From: Rhineura floridana
Taxonomy: Eukaryota > Chordata > Lepidosauria > Squamata > Rhineuridae
DNA: 64,000 nt
Reading direction: 5' to 3'
Assembly (NCBI RefSeq): GCF_030035675.1
Contig: NC_084500.1
Coordinates: 13,637,100-13,701,099, forward strand
In this document: positions 30,607 to 41,889 of the stretch, one piece after another
Position numbering within the stretch: the stretch's first letter is position 1
Layout of the letters: each line of letters opens with the position of its first letter
Notes under the pieces: model-generated
What the model was told of the DNA's origin: nothing
Databases searched by the model: none
The model's input: only the letters and a program-made list of their open reading frames with translations
Translations under genes and position numbers: made by a program

Positions 30607-32490
30607 AGGAACTCAGGAAGCTGCCTTACATTTATTTATTTATTTTATTTATTTAATTTAATGTATATACCACCCTAAGCCCGAAGGCTCTCTGGGCGGT
30701 GTACAAAAAGATAAAAACAAGCAATGTATAAATACAATAAATACAATAAATCAAAAAACAAAACAAACAAATAATAAAGAAACCAAACAACATCCGAGAC
30801 TACTTTATCTGGGGCGGCTCAGGACTTCATGGCCTCCATGACAACCATGGGGCTGTCTCAGGTTGTTACTGGCCCAACGCATGTGTCGGGACATACTCTT
30901 GATTTGATCTTCGCCACTGGACATGGAGATGGTGATCTGGTGGTTGGGGTTTTTTCATCTACCCCATTGTCATGGACAGATCACCGCTTGCTGAAGTTTA
31001 GGCTCACAGCGACCCTTTCCCTCTGCAAGGGTGGGGGACCTATTAAATTGGTCCGCCCCTGGAGACTAATGGATCCTGAGGGTTTCCAAAGGGCTCTGGG
31101 GGATTTTCCGACTGAGAAGACTGGTGCTCCTGTCGAAGCCCTGGTTGGATTGTGGAATACGGAGATGACCAGGGCGGTTGACACGATCGCTCCCATGCGC
31201 CCACTCCTATGTAGAGCTCATATAGCTCCATGGTATACCGTGGAGCTGAGAGTGATGAAGCAAGAGAGGAGGAGGCTTGAGTGCAGATGGAGGCGAACTC
31301 CTGACGAATGCAATTATGCCTTGGTGAGTGCCTCTTCTAAGTGGAATATAGTAGCGGTGAGGGCAGCAAAAAAGAGATATTTTGCTGCCACAATTAAGGC
31401 ATCTCTCTCCTGCCCGGCGGAGCTTTTTAAAATCGTACGAGGGCTTTTACATTCTGGCCCTCGGGACATCATAGATTCATCTGTAGCTCGCTGTGATGAG
31501 TTCGCGAGGCACTTCCAGGATAATATCGCATGCATTCGCCGGGACTTAACTCCAATATTATGGCAGTGGGATCTAATGAAGCATCCAGAACACGGTCTTG
31601 TCCTTGTTTATTGGATGAGTTTCAGTCTGTACAGCTTGAGGATGTTGACAAGATCCTTGGACTGGTGCGGGCGACCACATCTGTGCTGGACCCTTGCCCC
31701 TCTTGGCTGGTGAAAGCTGGCAGGACCGGAACCGCTGGCTGGGCCAAGGAGATAATAAACGCCTCTTTGAGAGAGGGAGTGGTCCCTGACTGCCTAAAAG
31801 AGGCGGTTGTGAGACCGCTCCTGAAGAAACCCTCTTTGGACCCAGATAACCTGAACAATTATAGACCTGTGGCGAATGTTCCGTTCCTGGGCAAGGTGCT
31901 GGAACGGGTGGTTGCCGGCCAGCTCCAGGGGCTCTTGGATGACACTGATTATCTTGATCCATGTCAATCCGGTTTTAGGCCCGGTTTTGGCACTGAAACA
32001 GCCTTGGTCGCCCTGTATGATGACCTTTGTCGGGAGAGGGACAGGGGGAGTGTGACTCTGTTGATTCTCCTTGATCTCTCAGCTGCTTTTGATATCATCG
32101 ACCATGGTATCCTTCTGGGAAGACTCACGGAGTTGGGAGTTGGGGGTACTGCTTGGCAGTGGCTCCGCTCCTACTTGGTGGGTCGCCACCAGAAGGTAGT
32201 GCTTGGGGAACATTGCTCGATGCCCTGGACTCTCCATTGTGGAGTCCCGCAGGGATCGGTACTGTCCCCCATGCTTTTTAACATCTACATGCAGCCGCTG
32301 GGTGCGGTCATCAGGACTGAGTCACACCATCAGTCTTTCTAGCTCAGTACTGTCTACACTGACAGGCAGCTGTTCTCCTGGATTTCAGGCAAGGCTCTCT
32401 CTCCCAGCCCTACCTAGAGGTGCCCGGGATTGAACCTGGCACCTTCGGAATGCAAAGCAGATGCTCTGCAACTGAACTACAGCCCAGAGT
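30607..32490 (-). mobile_element. Sauria-type SINE interrupted by a LINE
   Basis: The SINE 3' end (CTCAGGAAGCTGCCTTACA, 30609-30627) and the rest (CTGAGTCACACCATCAG from 32318, head complement CTCTGCAACTGAACTACAG) are separated by 1.69 kb of LINE sequence. Confidence 0.72.
30628..32317. mobile_element. L2/CR1-group LINE insertion with inverted 5' part
   Basis: 30628-30795 is a 3' tail on the minus strand (complement of the usual GCCCAGAGAGCC...AATAAATAAA end). 30796-32317 is ORF2 on the plus strand: endonuclease end (GHTLDLIFATG, SWTDHRLLKFRL), then reverse transcriptase with LNNYRPVANVPFLGKVLERV, LLDLSAAFDIIDHGILLGRL and CGVPQGSVLSPMLFNIYM. The frame changes once between about 31535 and 31600. 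The part with the catalytic YADD box is absent because the copy stops at GAVIR. The opposite orientation of tail and body fits twin-primed (inverted) insertion. Confidence 0.78.
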
Positions 32491-32809
32491 CAAGTGCCAC
32501 TCTGGTCGGGGTCTATATCTGGGATGAGTGGGAATGGGCGCCATTTTGTCCTTTGGCTCACTGTGCTATTACAGCACAATCTCCTATCTGTCTACTCGCT
32601 ATGCTGGTCACCAACCGCAACAATAAAGATATATATGTGACTACTAGAACGTTCTGCCCCAGTGCCTCTCGAAGGTGCCACGCTGGACCATTTTTGCGAC
32701 TGCGCTGGGAGTAAACCCCACTGAAGTAAGCGGGCCTTACTTCTTACTTGGATCAGGCCACACATCTCTCCCGCTCTCGTGGCAAGCAATGGGACGTGTA
32801 TCACGGTGG

Positions 32810-32985
32810 GACCCCAGAGCAGTTTAACAATCAATCCCGCTTCCCAGGGAACTCTGGGAATGGTAGCTCTATGAAGGGAATTAGGAGGTCTCCTAACAAC
32901 TCTCTTCACCCGTAACAAACTATAGTTCCCAGGATTCTTTGGGGGAAGCCATGCCTGCTTAAAGTGGTATGATCCAGCTTTCAAT
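32810..32985. mobile_element. Palindromic MITE family C, long form
   Basis: CAGGGAACTCTGGGAATGGT, TAGGAGGTCTCCTAACAACT and ATAGTTCCCAGGATTCTTTG; resembles 58005-58332. Confidence 0.65.
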
Positions 32986-33009
32986 GTATAGCACGGATGG
33001 GGCCATAAT

Positions 33010-33185
33010 TCAAAAAGAATAAGGCTAGGACTCGGAGACAAGTTTGAGTCTCCACTCTGTTTTGACGCTCACTAGCCAGCTGTGGGCCAGTTGCCTACCT
33101 CACAGGGTGGTTTTGAAGATTAAATGGAGAGGGGAGGGATAGAGAATCCTTGGAGGGAAGGCAGAATATACATGCAATACATACA
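33010..33185 (+). mobile_element. MIR-like tRNA SINE
   Basis: CAGCTGTGGGCCAGTTGCCT, CCTCACAGGGTGGTTTTGAA and CTTGGAGGGAAGGCAGAATA. Confidence 0.65.
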
Positions 33186-33408
33186 TATATACAAATTATT
33201 TTGAGCCAGACATAACAAGCACTGACATCTTTCTTTCTAACTACTTTCATTAAAATCGCACCCAGAGTGGACTATAAACGTGAGTAGGCAATTAATTGGA
33301 TGAAGAGTGGGCTATAAATGTAACGACGACAATCACACACACAAATAAATCCGGGTAAACATCAGTCCTCTCCCACTCCCAAGTTTAATACCTGAGTCAA
33401 TTATCATC

Positions 33409-33645
33409 ATCCTTTTAGTCTATTCCATTTGTATGCCACCTTTCCTCCAAGGAGCACGAAGGGGTGTACAAACATGGCTCTCCCTCTCCTGTTTTTATCC
33501 TCACAACAGCCCTGCGAGGTAGGTTAGGCTGAGAGACAGTGACTGGCCCAGGGTCACCCAGTGAGCTCCATGGCCAAGCTGGAATTTGAACCCTGGTCAC
33601 CCCGGTCCCAATCTGACACTGTAACCACAACCCCACACCACATAA
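33409..33645 (-). mobile_element. MIR-like tRNA SINE, near complete
   Basis: The LINE-like tail (TTGTATGCCACCTTTCCTCC), MIR core (GGCCCAGGGTCACCCAGTGA), B-box complement (GGAATTTGAACCCTGG) and tRNA head complement are all present. Confidence 0.78.
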
Positions 33646-33827
33646 GGAGGATTGTCTTTAATAGCAGATCTAAGAAATAAGGAGGATGATTTGAGTGCCA
33701 AGTACATCAAAGTGTTTCTCTCAGCATGTACAGAATGCCACCCCCCAAACCACAATCTGATTCCATAATATATGAAATTAAGGGGTAGGTTTCCCAGGCG
33801 ATACAAAAGTGTGCTCATTTTAGAAAT

Positions 33828-33932
33828 ATGAACTCCAAATCCCATTGGCTCTAGCAAGCATGGCCAATGGTTAGGGATGGTGAGAGTTGTAGTTTAGCAA
33901 CATCTGGAGGGCCAAACGTTCCCCACACCTGG
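33828..33932. mobile_element. Palindromic MITE family B
   Basis: AGCATGGCCAATGGTTAGGG, GAGAGTTGTAGTTTAGCAAC and CCAAACGTTCCCCACACC. Confidence 0.6.
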
Positions 33933-34054
33933 TATATCTATATCTACAGTATATCTCTTATACAAATATATATATTCATTCTATCTTTTCTCTGCGGCAT
34001 TTTGGGGTAATCCAGCTTAATGCGAGGGATTTACACAGGTCCATCCAGTGAATG

Positions 34055-34150
34055 TTATGAATAAGATGGGATTCGAACTCAGCTCTCTCTGGTATAATGC
34101 TAGCTAGCACTCTGTCTACCACACCACAATGGTCGTGCAAAGTCTTGCAC
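34055..34150 (-). mobile_element. tRNA-derived SINE head
   Basis: On the minus strand, TGGTGTGGTAGACAGAGTGC and GAGTTCGAATCCCATC resemble Pol III A and B boxes. The sequence differs from the other tRNA SINEs here. No CCA end or full cloverleaf was found, so it is not called a tRNA gene. Confidence 0.5.
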
Positions 34151-34288
34151 AAAATCACACACACACACACTTTTCTTTTCTATTTTACAGTGCACTCCAT
34201 GGCATGTCTACTTAGATGCAAGCCCCAGAGCCCAGTGGCTACTCCCAGAGTATGCACAGGGCTGCAATCTTAAAAATATGAATTACAT

Positions 34289-34726
34289 CTGATCCCATGA
34301 TCATGACATCCAACGACATTTACTTGCGAGACCGCCTTGCCCCATACGCGCTCACTCGAGCACTTCGATCTGTGGAACAGGCCCTGTTCCAAGTGCCACA
34401 TAATACTCGTTCTGCGCTTGCACAAAATCGATCTTTTACTGTGGCAGCACCTACTCGTTGGAACTCCCTGCCTATTGACATCAGGCTGGCGCCTTCACTG
34501 CATTCCTTTCAGCGCCTGCTTAAAGCTTTTCAAGCATCTCCAGCCACAGAGATGTTGATTGGTTTCAATTTTTTTTTAGTTAGTTGGTGTTTTAATTGTT
34601 TTAAGTATGTTTTTAATTACTTGTCTTTAATTGTTTTATTGATAATTTTAATTTTTGTTTTGTCCACCGCTTAGAGGTCTTTACATTCCAGCGGTATATA
34701 AATTTTGTTAAATAAATAAATATATT
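34289..34726 (+). mobile_element. L2-like LINE, ORF2 end and 3' UTR
   Basis: An open frame reads YLRDRLAPYALTRALRSVEQ ALFQV and FTVAAPTRWNSLPIDIRLAP, the L2-like C-terminus. It is followed by 3' UTR ending CCAGCGGTATATAAATTTTG and AAATAAATAAATA. Confidence 0.78.
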
Positions 34727-34944
34727 AGGAGCCACCCTTGCATGTGTTTAAACTGCGGGTGGCTGGGGGGACCTTAACTTTCACCATCTTGATTGTGACA
34801 AGGGGTTGAAGAGCATTTGAGGAGTAATTAATCCGTGTTAGCGACCTTGAGTGCATGCCCAGCCACAAAAACAAACAAAAAACTCTGAGGCTTTGAGAAG
34901 AATGGAGAGACAATATCTGCCTATGCTCAGAAATAACCTTTTCT

Positions 34945-35365
34945 CTCCTATTACTCTTTATTTATTTTGACAATTTATATATACTGCTCAATCACAATCC
35001 TCGCTAAGTGGTGTACAGAAACTCAGTACAACAGAAATAAAAATGAGTTAGAAGAACTACAAAATCAGAATTTAGATCAAATGCCTGCTGGCGTTTTGTT
35101 TTGTTAAGTCTTCAGTAGGTGCCTGAAGTTCAACAGGGAGGGAGGGGGCCTGTCTGACCTCAACTAGAAGGGAGATTCACGAAACTGGGTCCACAGAACT
35201 CATCACATGGCTCTTGGTGGATCCGAGCTGTATGTCTCAGCCTTGTGGGACAACTAACAGTGACTCCCCCAAAGACCTCAGTAGTCAGGGATATCAAGCA
35301 GTCCTAGAGGTATCCTAGACCCAGGTTGCTAAGGGCCTTGTAAGTTAATGTCATATACTAGAATA
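34945..35365 (-). mobile_element. LINE-derived repeat, shared with 58690-59100
   Basis: AAATGCCTGCTGGCGTTTTG, AAGTCTTCAGTAGGTGCC, AACTAACAGTGACTCCCCC and GCTAAGGGCCTTGTAAGTTA are shared in order with the other copy. Confidence 0.6.
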
Positions 35366-36432
35366 TGTTCTAGAAGTGAGGTACAGCACTGAAGTTCTTG
35401 GGCGGAGGGGAAGCTCTGATGAGCTGCAGTTTTTATGCATGCAAGATGAAGTTCACCTTCAGAGGAGTGAGCAAGTTCATAGGACTGGTTGGCGCATCGC
35501 TGCCATTCGTTATGTGATTTGTTGGTTTGTTTTTTTTTTGAAAAAATGCCCTATGATGACGGCGGTGGTAATTTATTATCCTCGTTGTAAGGTGCCCTCT
35601 GCTCCATTTCGGAGGGTGGGATATAAATCTATTCAGCACATGTTTACGCACACATGGGCACATTGCTTGATTTTTGATCTGCAACCTCTCGATGCCCAGC
35701 TAGCTCGACGCAGGAACCATCTCCCTTGTGTTTGAGGGGCAGCATTTGAGAGGAACGTTCTGTGGGGTTGCATCTGTCGTGACCCATTTGCATGGAGGAG
35801 TCATCACTTGATGGGACAGCCATCAGGGGATGAAGATGGATGTACGGATTCAGAGGCTGGAGCATCTGCCTTTGTGGGTTTTCTGTGATGTGCTAAAAAG
35901 GCTCAATTTCACAACGGCCAATCCTTTTGTAGATAAAATACCGCTATCCCTGGGAAAAAGGGGGAAATCCGCAGGCTGGGATCCAAACATTTCCAGAAGT
36001 ACAAAATATATTTAGGGAGAATAAAATATTAAAGCTGGGAGGGGGAGAGATTCTGAAAACAGCCAATAAGGACTGTTGTTCTGAGGGTCATCAATGGAGG
36101 GTAGGCTTTTGCTTCTATCATGGATTTTGGGAGATACAGCCTCTTCCCTCTGGGAGATCTCTCTCTCTCTTGACTTGCATAGGGGTAGAGATGGTGGTGG
36201 AAAACGTAGGATAGATACATGTGAAAAACAAACAGAATTTTAAGCCTCCCCCCCCAGCAAATAACTGCAATTGGAGAGCCCTGAGAAAATAATTCACTCT
36301 GATTCAAACCGGCACCTGTCCATCAAAATGAAAGCCTGCTCCAACCTCTCCCCAGTCAAACTCAAGGCATTTCTCTAGTCAGCTTGATTTTGCTTTTTTA
36401 AAAATAAATAAATAAATAATGCAGTTTAAAAA

Positions 36433-36580
36433 ATTGCATTTGCTGGGAATCACAATCGGGGAAGGTGCTGTTGCACTCAGGTCCTGCTTGCACAGGGCAT
36501 CTGGGTGGCCATGGTGTGAACAGGATGCTGGACTAGATAGGCCTTTGGCCTGTTCCAGTTGGGCTCTCCTTATGCTTAAG
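36433..36580 (+). mobile_element. CR1-like LINE 3' end
   Basis: GGTGCTGTTGCACTCAGGTC, CATCTGGGTGGCCATGGTG and GATGCTGGACTAGATAGGCC. Confidence 0.6.
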
Positions 36581-36800
36581 GCTGGCATCCTGAAAAGGAC
36601 CACTCTATATGGCAACATTTTGTTGCAGGCCTCACCTATTACATAGATGTCCAAACAATGGTATGCTTCGTAGAAAGGATGGGAAGTTTCAGAGTTTTCT
36701 GGCAGTTACTTCAGTGCTGCTTTGGTGGATATGCAACAATGGTCTCTAGCAGGATACCAGCGCGGAAAAATCTTGGAAACTGTCACAGAGGTGATGATGG

Positions 36801-37003
36801 CAGTGGAGGCTGATGACTCCGATGTCAGTGGGGCAGTGACTCCGCTCCAGGTTTTAGTCTGAACTTTCAAGGAGCTGTCCAAGGTGCTGGGGAACCTTGG
36901 ACAGCATCTTAGAACAGTGCGTTGGACAGTTCTTTGAAAGTTCTGACTAAAAGCCAGAGCAGAGTCACTGCCTCGCTGACACTGCAGACATCAGCCTCCA
37001 CTG
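36801..37003. mobile_element. MITE family E, complete
   Basis: Long inverted arms start CAGTGGAGGCTGATGACTCC and end CATCAGCCTCCACTG. GCTCCAGGTTTTAGTCTGAA and TGACTAAAAGCCAGAGC pair inside. ATGATGG flanks it on both sides (36794-36800, 37004-37010). The ends resemble those of family D. Confidence 0.8.
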
Positions 37004-37349
37004 ATGATGGTCAGCTTCTCCCCACTCTGAACTCTGGTGCACTTAATAGCTGCACAACAAGCAGGAATTCAGCTGGTGATGCTTTTTTCTAAACCCATCA
37101 CTGCATGTCTGCGCAGGGAAGATGCCCCTCCTAAATTTCTATCCATCCTGAACCATGGCATTATTTAAAAAAAAGGGGGGGGAAGACAACTGAAATTATA
37201 AGAGAGAGCAGGAGAAAAAGTAAGTTTAGATAGGTTGGCTTTTAGCAAAATAGGGCACGCCTTCTTTTAAGAGTCCTTAGTAACCTGGATTCATAACAAC
37301 GTTTGTAACAACACAGACTGCCACTGCTGGAGTAGCATTGGTGAAGCCC

Positions 37350-37500
37350 TGGCTCAAACCCTGGCTCATCAAGTCATGCTCTTTAAGCCTCTCCTACCTT
37401 GCAGGGTTGTGGTAAAGATAAAAGGGGTGCGAACCTTGAGCTCCTTGAAAGGGAAGATGGGATACAAAAGGTAGAATAATATAACGTTCTATAATAATAA
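37350..37500 (+). mobile_element. MIR-like SINE, 3' part
   Basis: CCTACCTTGCAGGGTTGTGG and GAGCTCCTTGAAAGGGAAGA. Confidence 0.55.
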
Positions 37501-37579
37501 ATTGCTGGGCACTGTTAAAATAAAATAAAATAAAATTTGCATGGCTACAGGTTAGCAATCTAAATAACTTCCTGATGTG

Positions 37580-37660
37580 AAGCTTGGACTCCAACTCCCA
37601 GCAGCCCCCACAACTGCTGGGAATGGGAGTCCAAAACATCTGGGGGGCACCAGGTTGGAG
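37580..37660. mobile_element. Palindromic MITE family B, short
   Basis: TTGGACTCCAACTCCCAGCA and GGGAATGGGAGTCCAAAACA are complementary around CAGCCCCCACAACTGCT. Confidence 0.55.
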
Positions 37661-37839
37661 AAGGCTAAGCTATGGTGGCTGGAGGGAGGGGACAGAGGCT
37701 CTTATTTCTTTGAGTCCCACAAGAGGTAATTTGAAGTTTTGCATATGTACAAAAACCGAAGGAGGGAACCCCACCTTTTTTTTAAAATCCCAATGAAGAC
37801 TGTGTGAGGTCAGCAGGGGGGGGCACAGGCTTTTTTTTT

Positions 37840-38045
37840 TAAGGGAAGTGATGGAAAACTGAGCAGGAGGAAAAAATGGAATGGAATATCCTGAAAAGGA
37901 GCCTTCTATGCTGTAACATTTTGTTGCAGGTCTATTATTATTTTAGGGGGGTGGAGATGGAAAACTGGGCAGGAGGCGGAATCGAATGGAGCATCCTGAA
38001 GAGGAGCATTCTACAATATAGCATTTTGCTGCTGGTCCCATTGTT
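37840..38045. repeat. Direct duplication of about 95 bases
   Basis: GATGGAAAACTGAGCAGGAG...TATCCTGAAAAGGAGC and GATGGAAAACTGGGCAGGAG...CATCCTGAAGAGGAGC, each followed by a CATTTTG[T/C]TGC motif; two diverged tandem units. Confidence 0.6.
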
Positions 38046-38282
38046 ATTGTGACTGTTGCCTTAACTAGTGTACACTGCCCTGAACTCCTCAGTGGAAAGA
38101 CAGAATACAGATATGATGCTGATTATGTTCCCTTCCTACCCACGGAGCTTGCTAGCTGGCTTGAAGCATGTCAGCAGGTGTTCTGGAAGGAAGCTCTATG
38201 GAAATAGGGTGATCGACAGCCAGGGATTAGCCGCCGTGGAACCCGATTCTCTGTACTACAACTAGCATCAGAATACTCTGGT

Positions 38283-38480
38283 TATTTATTTATTTAAAGT
38301 GGTTTGGGGTTTTCAGTTTTCCCCCCCACTCTTCAGCCAAAAAAGGCTCCCAGAAAGGCTTCCAGATCATTCAGAAAAAAGAGAAAGAAGACAGTTCTGA
38401 CCCCCAAGATTATAATCTAAAAATACATGACACAAAAGGAAAATTGATTGGGAGGGTAGAGAAAACAAACAAACTCAGGT
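38283..38480 (-). mobile_element. LINE-derived 3' UTR fragment
   Basis: ATTATAATCTAAAAATACAT GACACAAAAGGAAAATTG matches the block at 23779-23935. Confidence 0.5.
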
Positions 38481-38602
38481 AGACCTTCTTAGTAATATGA
38501 AAATGCTGTTGTTGGTCTTAATCACCAGATAACTAGGTCCTAATAATATCAACACTCCAGACTGAACTACAAAAATATGAAACAATAAATATTGATTGTC
38601 CT

Positions 38603-38800
38603 GAACGTAAGAAGCTGTCCTATACTAACCAAGTCTGGACATTGCTCCATCTTGCTCAGCATTGCCTACCCTGACTGGCAGCAGCACTCTAGGGTTTCAG
38701 GAAGGGAACATTCCCAGTCTTGTCTGCAGGCGTCAGCAACTGAATCTGGGATCTTCTGCAACGCAAAGCAAATGCTCTACCACTGAGCCAGGGTCGTTCC
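38603..38800 (-). mobile_element. Sauria-type SINE
   Basis: CGTAAGAAGCTGTCCTATAC, CTGACTGGCAGCAGCACTCT and AAATGCTCTACCACTGAGCC. Confidence 0.82.
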
Positions 38801-38936
38801 CCAAATAAAACCACAAAATGTTTTCGGCTTCCCGAGTCTATCCAGAGCCTTACAACCATCTTTCAGATTTCCCCTGTGCTCTACAATCCCAGCCTCCTCC
38901 ATCTCCCTATCTGCCTGTGCAGCGGTGGGAACCGAG

Positions 38937-39840
38937 GGCAACATAATATGAGCCCTGCCAAAGGCTCATCTAGTCCAGCATTCAGTTCTCACAGTGGCCA
39001 ATCAGATGCCCGCGAGAAGCCAAAAAGCAGGGCCTGAATGCAACAGCACGCTCCCTATTTGTAATTTCCAGCAAGCGGTATTCTAACGCAAAACACATCC
39101 TTAGCACATGCCACACCGGTGCTATGAGATCTGCATTGGCAGCCTATTAGCCACTGAGTCAGTTTTAAGGTCCTGCTACTTACATATAAAGGCCTAAACA
39201 ATTTTGGACCCGGTTGCCTGAAAATCTGGCTTCCTCTCCACTATCTGGTACGGGATTAAGATCAGCAAACAGAGCTCGGTTAGCCTAAGGATGGCCTGAT
39301 GACGATCGGATTGTGGCTAACGTGGAAGCGGGCTTTTCTACTGGTGGTGCCAGTGTGGGAATGCCTGCCCTGCCAAAATATGGGAAGCCCTATCCGTACT
39401 GGCATTCCGATGGCTCTTGAAGGCCCACCCGTTTGGGCAAGCATTTCCTGGAATCTGGCCATCCTGACCCAAGTGTTTGATTGCTCTTCTAACCGTTTTA
39501 ATCGTTAATGCTTTTGATAGGGTTGTTTGATTGCACATTTTAAATACGGCGTTTTCAAAGACAAGGTTTTCCTGCGCATTTTCACTCTGTATGGATTTTA
39601 CGCTCGTCAACGGCTTAGAAGCTATTCTGGCATGGCAGCGGTATATGAAGAAACAAAAAGTGCATCTTTTGACACTGGAGGTAGAACGTAATCATTGCAG
39701 CCGGTAGCCACCGATACCTTGTCTGGCCGTTCTTATAAGCTTCTATAACTTTCATCACAGCTCTGTCTACCAACTCTAGCTCTTCTTCCTGAAACCTCTT
39801 TTTGCTCGCCAACAATCAGATAACCGGCTTCCTCAGCTTT
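38937..39840 (-). mobile_element. CR1-like LINE segment split by an L2-like insertion
   Basis: 38937-39117 (TAGTCCAGCATTCAGTTCTC, CCAATCAGATGCCCGCGAG, TTCCAGCAAGCGGTATTC) continues after the insertion at about 39660 (TTGACACTGGAGGTAGAACG, GCCGGTAGCCACCGATACC) in the same order as 27085-27511. Confidence 0.6.
39118..39655 (+). mobile_element. L2-like LINE, ORF2 end and 3' UTR
   Basis: FKVLLLTYKGLNNFGPGCL opens it, followed by a decayed ORF2 end (KWEALSVLAFRWLLKAHPF-type by other L2 copies) and 3' UTR with ACGGCTTAGAAGCTATTCTG GCATGGCAGCGGTATATGAA. Confidence 0.6.
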
Positions 39841-40287
39841 CGTGACACCTTCCACTTCTCCTTAGGGTTTACATTGAGTAAGGTTCATATCCCTTTTTGG
39901 GAAGGGCCGTAGCTCACTAGAGTCCGACTTGGTGAAGCAAGTCCCGCGGAATTCAGCCGGGTTAGGGTAAAATGGGGCTGGGATTGCAAGCCTCAGGAAG
40001 TTAAAAAAAATGCATCAGCTTGAATAAATCAACAAAAATAAGAGGGTAGCTCCTGCTGGACAAGGGAGGTTTGTCCAGGGAGATGGAGAGAGGGACTGAC
40101 ATTTTTTATTAAGGATGCTCTAATAACCATTAATTCTGAATCTGGAAGATGTGCAGTCTTTCGACACGGGTCTTTCGTGCACCAAAATATTGAAACAGCC
40201 TCGCTGGCAGGGAATGGAGGGAGGCTCTGCAGGGGGAGAAAAAGAACCATCCAAGAACCCCACAGCATCGACCCCATGGATGGTCTA

Positions 40288-40412
40288 GGACTGGCCCATC
40301 TAGCTCAGTGTTGTCTGCACTGACTGGCAGCGGCTCTCTCAGGCAGGGAGTCTCTGCCAGCCTTACCTGGAGATGGCAAGGGAGATGCTCTGCCTCTGAG
40401 TCAAGGCCCCTG
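40288..40412 (-). mobile_element. Sauria-type SINE
   Basis: GGCCCATCTAGCTCAGTGTT, CACTGACTGGCAGCGGCTCT and CTCTGCCTCTGAGTCAAGGC; B-box part deleted. Confidence 0.8.
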
Positions 40413-40845
40413 TTTGGTCACTGCCAAACCATCGCCGCGCCTCAGCGGCTGCTGGCGACCTTGTGATGGCGCGACAGGAAACCAAGCCTCGAAGGGCCCG
40501 ATCCCATGCAAGCGGGGGGGGGGGGATCTGTCCTCCTAAAGCTCTGCCCAGATCTGACTGCCCTCGTCGATCTGGCCTTTCTGCAGTCAAGGGATCCGCT
40601 GGATCTCTCCAAGCACATTCTTGCCAATAAAGCCCCCCGCCCGCAGGCCCCGGGCAGTGCAATCTTGTTTTGTGAACTGCCCGGGGCGGGGCGGGGGGCT
40701 TTCGCTGACTGGGCGGTTCAACACGCATCCTCTCCCAGGCATGTCTGTGCAGGCTTCAGGGTCTCTGTTCTGAGGCACGCCTCGGCACTCAAGCAGGCTT
40801 CTTTGGGAGTCAGTCCAAACCGAGACCACCAGGGCCTTCTAGGCC

Positions 40846-40976
40846 GCGCACGTAGAGCACCTCCCTCTCTCCGGAGAATCCTGGGAAGCTGTAGTTTGTG
40901 ACGGGTGCTGGGAAGGGGTAAACTACATCTCCCAGCATCCTTGGGTGCTTTGCATGTATAGTGTGTGTGCAGCCTT
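40846..40976. mobile_element. Palindromic MITE family C
   Basis: GAGAATCCTGGGAAGCTGTA and AACTACATCTCCCAGCATCC with outer TGCATGTATAGTGTGTGTGC. Confidence 0.7.
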
Positions 40977-41086
40977 AGTCCTAAATCAAAACCCGGTTAG
41001 AACCAGGCTGCAAATGTGCTCACCCGGAAAACCCTAGGGAAGACGGATAAAACTGCCACTGAGGTCTTGGAGGGTGACATTTAGCA

Positions 41087-41116
41087 CTATTATTATTGTT
41101 GTTGTTGTTGTTGTTG

Positions 41117-41153
<37 letters not shown>
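41087..41153. repeat. (GTT)n then (ATT)n
   Basis: About 24 bases of GTT units followed by about 36 bases of ATT units. Confidence 0.9.
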
Positions 41154-41699
41154 GCCAAGATGAGCCCCCCTGCTGCTAACTCCCCACGCCGAAATCAGTA
41201 GGGTATGCAGCCCTGGCCCTCTCCTCGTGTTTCCTGGGAGGGGAGTCATCCCGGCCAGGGGCACTGAGCTCTCAAGTCCAGCCCTTAAGAGCCGGGCAAC
41301 CTGGCCGGGTGGCGTCCGCCGTTTTTATATCATCCAAAGCCGGACGCCTCGCTTTCTGGAAGGATTCGGAAAACCTGCGGGTTGCCCTCTTCCACTGAGG
41401 ATCACTCCCAACGAAATGGGCGCTAAAGCCGCGCTTTTACTTGGGACTAATTGCCATGCAATTCCGCAGGACTTACTTTCGAGTAAACGCGGAGATCCAC
41501 AGCCTCCAAGGACAGAGAGCCCTTACAGACACTGTACATCGTATTCTTTCACATGCAGTATCTAACCTAGGCGTACAGCATATACTGTCTTGTATTCGTC
41601 TGCATCTGGACGATCAACAACGCCTGCGGCAAGTTTGCTCTGAAACTTGAAAGCTTACGGCGAATAGCTAATATCTATATATATGGCTAAACGTGTTTG

Positions 41700-41840
41700 T
41701 GTTATGTTAGTCACGGTCGTTATCTGTACACGTGTAGACGCCTGCATGTTATGATAGTCACTGTAATTATCTGAATATGTGTAACCGCATCTATGTTGTT
41801 AGTCATCGTCACTGTATCGCTAAAATAAGTTAGTCTCTGT
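41700..41840. repeat. Diverged 47-base tandem repeat
   Basis: Units 41700-41746 and 41747-41793 agree at 35 of 47 positions (TGTTATG.TAGTCAC, TTATCTG, GTGTA). A weaker third unit follows from 41794. Confidence 0.6.
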
Positions 41841-41889
41841 AATACACAATCGCTAAACTCCAGCTGAGTCACTGTAATACATGGATTGT

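Noticed and set aside
30829-32342. Two long open frames as a host gene
   Set aside because: They are the endonuclease end and reverse transcriptase of a LINE, interrupted by a frame change and truncated.
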